From an uncultured Bacteroidota bacterium (lineage in GTDB: Bacteria; Bacteroidota; Bacteroidia; Flavobacteriales; Flavobacteriaceae), in contig CAILTC010000269.1 in NCBI GenBank assembly GCA_903837025.1, positions 1 to 9,992 of the forward strand: a DNA stretch of 9,992 nucleotides. Direction: 5' to 3'. Positions 6,389 to 9,992 of this stretch are shown in pieces. The position numbers and the translations under genes are program-made. How positions within the stretch are numbered: the stretch's first letter is position 1; every line of letters begins with the position of its first letter. The notes under the pieces were generated by a model. That model was given only the letters and a program-made list of their open reading frames with translations, did not search any database and was not told the DNA's origin.

Positions 6389-7273
6389 ATGCAACTTTTA
6401 ATTTTCCTGATAGCGTATCCTATTTTACTATTTATATCGATTTTGCCTTTTAGAATTCTATATGTTTTATCGGATATAGTATGTTTTTTTGTTTACCGTG
6501 TTTTTGGTTACAGAAAAAAAGTAGTTCGAGAAAACTTGGCTTTGGCTTTGCCTCACTTATCCGAGATGGAACGATTAGTTATTGAAAAAAAATCATATCA
6601 GCATTTATGTGATATGTTTCTAGAAATGATTAAAACGATAAGTATTTCTAAGAAAGAAATGGATAGAAGATTTGTTTTTAAAAATCTCGATACCTACAAT
6701 TCCCTTGAAAAAGAGGGTAAAAGTATTGCGCTTTTATTATCTCATTATGCTAGTTACGAATGGGTCATTTCGATGAATAGTAAAGTTTCCTACAAAGGAT
6801 ATGCTGTATATAAAAAGGTGAACAATAAATATTTTGACAGCTTAGTTCGAAAAATTCGTTCTAAATTTGATGCGGAATTAATTCCTATCAATAAAACGGC
6901 CGAAGTTGTTGCCTATAATTTTTCGAATGGTATTCAATCTTTATATGGTTTTGTAAGCGATCAATCGCCACAATTGAGAACCAAAAATTATTGGCGTAAT
7001 TTTATGGGAATTGAAGTTCCTGTATATGTAGGTGCCGAATTGCTTTCGAAAAAATTTGATATGAATGTGGTTTTTCTTAAAGTTTCAAAAGTAAAAAGAG
7101 GTTTTTATGAAGCTGAATTAGAGGTTTTAACAACGGATATTAAAAAAATCCCTGATTTTGAGATAATGGATGTTTTTCTGCGAAAAGTAGAACAACAAAT
7201 TATTGAAGCACCAGAATTTTATCTTTGGACGCATAAACGTTGGAAACATAGCGGAAAAAAGCCTAAAGCCTAA
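6389..7273 (+). CDS. Lysophospholipid/lipid A acyltransferase, LpxL/HtrB family
   Basis: This 294-aa inner-membrane protein should transfer a secondary acyl chain to lipid A or its Kdo-bearing precursor. An N-terminal hydrophobic anchor covers about 3-22 with a second stretch at 26-39, followed by the family's basic YRKKVVRENL segment. The HX4E catalytic motif is H119-YASY-E124. Downstream landmarks are FVSDQSP (188-194), a GIEVPVYVGAELL stretch near 207-219, and the C-terminal YLWTHKRWKH (278-287), which is very characteristic. Length agrees with the family. It lies 87 nt after the kinase gene on the same strand and ends convergent with the deacetylase gene, with its stop inside a shared hairpin. 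The acyl donor and position on lipid A are not deducible. Confidence 0.93.
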   Translation: MQLLIFLIAYPILLFISILPFRILYVLSDIVCFFVYRVFGYRKKVVRENLALALPHLSEMERLVIEKKSYQHLCDMFLEMIKTISISKKEMDRRFVFKNLDTYNSLEKEGKSIALLLSHYASYEWVISMNSKVSYKGYAVYKKVNNKYFDSLVRKIRSKFDAELIPINKTAEVVAYNFSNGIQSLYGFVSDQSPQLRTKNYWRNFMGIEVPVYVGAELLSKKFDMNVVFLKVSKVKRGFYEAELEVLTTDIKKIPDFEIMDVFLRKVEQQIIEAPEFYLWTHKRWKHSGKKPKA

Positions 7274-7304
7274 ATAACAAAGATGGTTTTGTATTTAGAT
7301 TTTT
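7270..7304. terminator. Hairpin terminator shared by convergent acyltransferase and deacetylase genes
   Basis: The arms ctaaata-a-caaag (7270-7282) and ttttgtatttag (7287-7298) pair over 12 bp, with one bulged A, a closing G-U pair and a 4-nt atgg loop. A short T-rich run (atttttag) follows on the + strand. The acyltransferase stop (7271-7273) and the deacetylase stop (7295-7297) both lie inside the arms. The T tract favours + strand termination. Confidence 0.6.
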
Positions 7305-8008
7305 AGGATATGATTCCAATTTATTTTATACCAAAATTTAAAAAGACCTTCTTCCCCTTTGATATCAATTCGTTGAATTTCGAATTTATTTTTGAAAGGA
7401 AATGAATTCGATCGGTTGCCTATTCTAAGTCCAAAACGGATGTTGTTTTGGTTTAAAACAGTCTTAAAATTTTCTTTTTCAACTCCTTTTCTTGGGTAAC
7501 TTCCATACGGATAAGCAAGTGCTGGATATACTTTTAGGTTATTTTCTTGAATTATTTTGGCACAAGCATCAAAATCAAGTTGTATTTCTGCATTCGATAA
7601 TTGCTTATAGTTTTTGTGTTCGAAAGAATGAAAACCAAATTCGACAATAGTACTATCAATATCTTTTAATTGAGAAATAGTCATGATTTTATCGGATCCA
7701 TTATTCCATAAATCGGTTTTGCCAATGTAGGCAAAGGGGATGAAAAAAGTAGCTTTCAAATTGTATTTTTTCAACAGCGGCAAAGCATAAAGATATTGGC
7801 TTTCGGTCACATCATCAAACGTAATTACAATCGAATGGTTGGGGATTGATTTTCTATTTTCTAATTCCGAAAAATGGAAGGAAGTATAATTATTTTTGTC
7901 TAAATACTTAAACTGTTCCTCTAATTTTTTGGTAGAAATCGTTAGCTTTTTACTTTCTTTTTCATCACAGCAAATAGTATGATACATTAATATGGGAAGA
8001 CGTGGCAT
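7295..8008 (-). CDS. Polysaccharide deacetylase family protein (NodB homology domain)
   Basis: This 237-aa carbohydrate esterase family 4-like protein should remove N- or O-acetyl groups from a sugar. It starts with the familiar LPILMYH strand. Motif 1 is TFDDV (63-67): D65/D66 are the base and metal ligand, and the usual Gly after DD is Val. Motif 2 is H127-S-F-E-H131, the zinc-binding histidines. Motif 3 is AYPYGSYP (165-172). No signal peptide or membrane anchor is seen, so a cytoplasmic role on a nucleotide- or lipid-linked sugar is more likely than cell-wall trimming. The lipid A/core gene context agrees with core-sugar editing. It is divergent from the family 2 glycosyltransferase gene, with a shared 71-nt promoter region. 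Confidence 0.9.
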   Translation of the reverse strand: MPRLPILMYHTICCDEKESKKLTISTKKLEEQFKYLDKNNYTSFHFSELENRKSIPNHSIVITFDDVTESQYLYALPLLKKYNLKATFFIPFAYIGKTDLWNNGSDKIMTISQLKDIDSTIVEFGFHSFEHKNYKQLSNAEIQLDFDACAKIIQENNLKVYPALAYPYGSYPRKGVEKENFKTVLNQNNIRFGLRIGNRSNSFPFKNKFEIQRIDIKGEEGLFKFWYKINWNHILKI

Positions 8009-8029
8009 ATTTTTTTTTTATTAATTAGT

Positions 8030-8045
8030 AAAAGTATTACTTTTG
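8030..8045. promoter_or_regulatory. Symmetrical divergent promoter dyad
   Basis: The sequence aaaagtattactttt (8030-8044) is a 7-bp inverted repeat around one central base. On + it gives TACTTTTG (8038-8045), an exact TAnnTTTG match for the glycosyltransferase at 8080. On - it gives TACTTTTA, one base off consensus, for the deacetylase starting at 8008. It lies midway in the 71-nt divergent gap. It may drive both genes, or be an operator overlapping the -7 boxes. Confidence 0.45.
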
Positions 8046-8049
8046 AGGA

Positions 8050-8066
8050 CTGAAAACATATTTCAG
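8050..8066 (+). promoter_or_regulatory. Small hairpin in the glycosyltransferase leader
   Basis: ctgaaa (8050-8055) and tttcag (8061-8066) form a 6-bp stem with a 5-nt acata loop, ending 13 nt before the ATG at 8080. It would lie in the 5' leader if transcription starts at the TACTTTTG box. The stem is weak and its function is unknown. Confidence 0.25.
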
Positions 8067-8079
8067 CTAAATTAATTAT

Positions 8080-8838
8080 ATGATATCGAAACTATCCGTT
8101 TTTATTATTGCTTTTAATGAAGAGCGAATCATCGAGCAATGTTTGAAAAAGCTCGACTGGTGTGATGAAATTATAGTTGTAGATTCAGGTAGTACAGATG
8201 CTACAGTTGCTATTTGTGAAAAATATAATGCTAAAGTTTTCTATAAAAAATTTGAAGGCTATGGCGAACAAAAACAGTTTGCATTAGATCAAACTTCAAA
8301 TGACTGGGTTCTTAATTTAGATGCAGACGAAGAACTTACCGATGCTTTAATAAATGAAATAAAAACACAATTAGATAAAAATGAACCTGAGATAGTAGGT
8401 TTTTACATTAAAATGAGAATGGTCTTTTTAGGAAAGATTTTTAATTATGGTAATGAGAGTAATAGGGATTCATTACGTCTTTTTAATAAAAATCATGGCA
8501 AAATAGATCCTGTAACCATTCATGAATCTGTTATTTTGAATGGTAAAACCCTAAAACTAAAAAACCATTATTTGCATTATACTTGTAATTCTCTTGGAAC
8601 TTACATAAACAAGCTCAATAAATATACAGGTTTTTATGCCGAAAATAAATTCAAAAAAAATAAATCCTATTCTTTATTAGAAATCAGCTTGAAAGTTAAG
8701 CTTGAATTTATAAAAAAATATTTTTTCGAATTGAATTGCCTAAATGGTAAGGCTGGTTTTTATTGGTCTTATATTTCTTCTGTTTATTCGGGGGTGAAAT
8801 GTATTAAAACAAATGAAATGTATTTATTGAATAAATGA
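8080..8838 (+). CDS. Family 2 glycosyltransferase, WaaE/KdtX-like (LPS core)
   Basis: This 252-aa cytoplasmic GT-A fold enzyme resembles the WaaE/KdtX core glucosyltransferases. The N-terminal nucleotide-binding strand is LSVFIIAFNEE (5-15), followed by IIVVDSGSTDAT (31-42). The segment F58-EGYGEQKQFAL and NDWVLNLDADEEL (74-86) is characteristic, with the metal-binding DxD at D81/D83. H149-E150 in the PVTIHESV segment fits the usual acceptor-side motif. There is no N-terminal signal or large membrane domain. The donor is probably a nucleotide sugar and the acceptor a core heptose, Kdo or equivalent, by family analogy only. It ends convergent with the disrupted glycosyltransferase gene, with its stop inside the shared hairpin. 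Confidence 0.92.
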   Translation: MISKLSVFIIAFNEERIIEQCLKKLDWCDEIIVVDSGSTDATVAICEKYNAKVFYKKFEGYGEQKQFALDQTSNDWVLNLDADEELTDALINEIKTQLDKNEPEIVGFYIKMRMVFLGKIFNYGNESNRDSLRLFNKNHGKIDPVTIHESVILNGKTLKLKNHYLHYTCNSLGTYINKLNKYTGFYAENKFKKNKSYSLLEISLKVKLEFIKKYFFELNCLNGKAGFYWSYISSVYSGVKCIKTNEMYLLNK

Positions 8839-8874
8839 TTTTTTTCAATTGAATCCCAAAATCATCTGTTTTTT
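8835..8874. terminator. Hairpin terminator shared by two convergent glycosyltransferase genes
   Basis: atgatttt (8835-8842) and aaaatcat (8858-8865) form a perfect 8-bp stem around a 15-nt loop, followed on + by ctg and six T residues (8869-8874). The stop codons of both genes (TGA at 8836-8838 on + and TGA at 8862-8864 on -) lie in opposite arms. The stem is AT-rich, so its strength is modest. The T tract supports termination of the + gene. Confidence 0.5.
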
Positions 8875-9848
8875 AAATTGAATACATTTTCAATCCAATT
8901 TTCTATTGTGTATTTTTTATAAATATTTTCAGGAATTGGTTCGTAATTCGTATTGAAGAAATCGCTATTAAAATCTAAATTTGATTCACTAATAACCAAA
9001 ATGTTTTTGGGATTATAAAAATCATATTTTACAATAGACGAGTTATTTGTAATAATCTTTTTTTGATAAGCCATTGCTTCAAAAAAACGAAAGCTTAAGC
9101 CAGTTTGATTTTCTCTAACAAGGTCAAATACTACATGTGTTTGAGAATAGTAGTTTCCAATATTTTCCTGCTTTATGCGGTTTCTCCTATAATAAATAAA
9201 TTTATGTTTATTTTTAAAAATTGAAAATAGACACTTCTTCCATGTTTTTTTTCCAGCAATTATAAACAAATAACTGACCTTTATTTCAGTTAATTTTTTT
9301 TCAATTTCATATAAAAATTGCAATCTATTGTCAAATGATGCAAGATAAAAAGCCTGAAACTTTGGCTTTTCAATCGTTAATGGCTTTTTGTCTAAATAAA
9401 TATAATTTGTAATTTTCTGAAAATGATACTTTTCGATATCATTTGTGTCAAAAGAGAAAATAGTATCAAAAATGCCTTCTAACAAATGTTCCACTGGATT
9501 TCTGGCTACACTATCATAAAGATAAGCAATGTATCGGGAGGTGTGTTTTTTTATTTCTAAATGATGCTCTTTAGTGATTGATTCAGGATTGATAACTAAT
9601 ATTTGATCTTGTTTTCCAAGTTTTTGCAAAGTATCGAGAATAAAATCTTGAATTTTTTGTTTTTTTGGATTTTGATTCAGAAAAACTTTCGAAAATGCAT
9701 TTTTAACTCGATCTAAAATAGTAGCATGCTTAAAAGCTCCAATATTTATATGAACAGATTCGATTCCTCTTTTTTGTAAGGCAGTACAAATATGTTTGTC
9801 ATAATTCTAATAATCAAAACTAATTACAACTATTTTTTTGATTGACAT
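8862..9848 (-). pseudogene. WaaS/CgeB-like LPS core glycosyltransferase, interrupted by an amber codon at position 14
   Basis: From the ATG at 9848-9846 the frame reads MSIKKIVVISFDY, then TAG at 9809-9807, then NYDKHI and onward without another stop to 8862, for 328 codons in all. The first strand KIVVISFDY and the following helix are the expected start of a Rossmann-type glycosyltransferase. The C-terminal half shows QTGLSFRFFEAMAYQKKIIT (248-267) and YDFYN (275-279), a segment typical of RfaS/WaaS- and CgeB-like glycosyltransferases. A tryptophan codon (TGG) one transition away would restore the frame. The first usable later start is a TTG at 9629 (residue 74), with no visible ribosome site; it would remove the first alpha/beta units. 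The gene is therefore probably inactive, phase-off, or affected by a sequence error. Confidence 0.8.
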
Positions 9849-9945
9849 TTTTTTACTGTTTTACAGAATTGTTCAATAAGTACTTTGAAGATTAAAGCTA
9901 AGTGGTATTAATGTACGAAGACAAATGAACCCTTTTAATAAATAA

Positions 9946-9992
9946 TTATTTTTTCAATTTAATCCATAAAGCACGGAGTTGTGCAAATCTGT
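9946..9992 (-). CDS. C-terminal tail of an upstream minus-strand gene (partial)
   Basis: Fifteen minus-strand codons are open at the right edge, reading RFAQLRALWIKLKK and a TAA at 9948-9946. The basic, Trp- and Leu-containing end looks like the amphipathic C-terminus of many Bacteroidota cell-surface glycan enzymes. The other two minus frames stop within similar distance, so the choice rests on composition. It would lie 97 nt upstream of the interrupted glycosyltransferase, on the same strand. Identity cannot be given. Confidence 0.35.
   Translation of the reverse strand, partial: RFAQLRALWIKLKK

Noticed and set aside
8050..8066. Leader hairpin as a riboswitch
   Set aside because: It is a single weak 6-bp stem with no conserved aptamer-like architecture.
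8862..9629. A complete 255-aa glycosyltransferase starting at TTG 9629
   Set aside because: The frame continues upstream in recognisable glycosyltransferase N-terminal sequence to an ATG at 9848, broken only by one TAG. The TTG form lacks the first Rossmann strand.

Overview
The window looks like chromosomal DNA from a Flavobacteriaceae-type member of the Bacteroidota, most like Flavobacterium. The evidence is low GC, weak Shine-Dalgarno signals, -7 promoter boxes of the Bacteroidota form TAnnTTTG upstream of several genes, and gene content typical of the group (LytTR regulator, Cox15-type heme A synthase, GxxExxY protein, Kdo-kinase-like and LpxL-like lipid A enzymes). This taxonomic call is inference from composition and protein flavour, not a database match.

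Layout. Positions 1-813 (+) hold a LytTR response regulator, preceded by what may be the last ten codons of its sensor kinase. Positions 907-5342 are a minus-strand block. In transcription order it runs: threonylcarbamoyl-AMP synthase, a GxxExxY protein inside an inverted-repeat-bounded cassette, CCA-adding tRNA nucleotidyltransferase, heme A synthase, and a CDP-alcohol phosphatidyltransferase family protein. Two of these genes concern tRNA maturation or modification, one concerns respiration and one lipid head groups, so this is a housekeeping neighbourhood.

Positions 5343-9992 are a lipooligosaccharide / lipid A-core region. It has a Kdo/WaaP-like kinase and an LpxL-like acyltransferase on +, a polysaccharide deacetylase on -, a WaaE-like family 2 glycosyltransferase on +, and a WaaS/CgeB-like core glycosyltransferase on - that is interrupted by an in-frame amber codon. 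The right edge carries the apparent C-terminal tail of another minus-strand gene. Together these would acylate and phosphorylate the lipid A-Kdo anchor and add or edit core sugars.

The two most notable observations are as follows. (1) A 127-aa PD-(D/E)XK-like GxxExxY gene is bracketed by near-perfect 26-nt inverted repeats (19-nt perfect core) built from a tandem octamer, lying between tsaC and cca; this looks like a small mobile or dispersed cassette. (2) A UAG sits at codon 14 of the last glycosyltransferase, where the frame is otherwise open for 328 codons. Two convergent gene pairs also end in hairpins whose arms contain both stop codons, and one divergent pair shares a symmetrical promoter dyad. 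No gene-free stretch exceeds about 200 bases.
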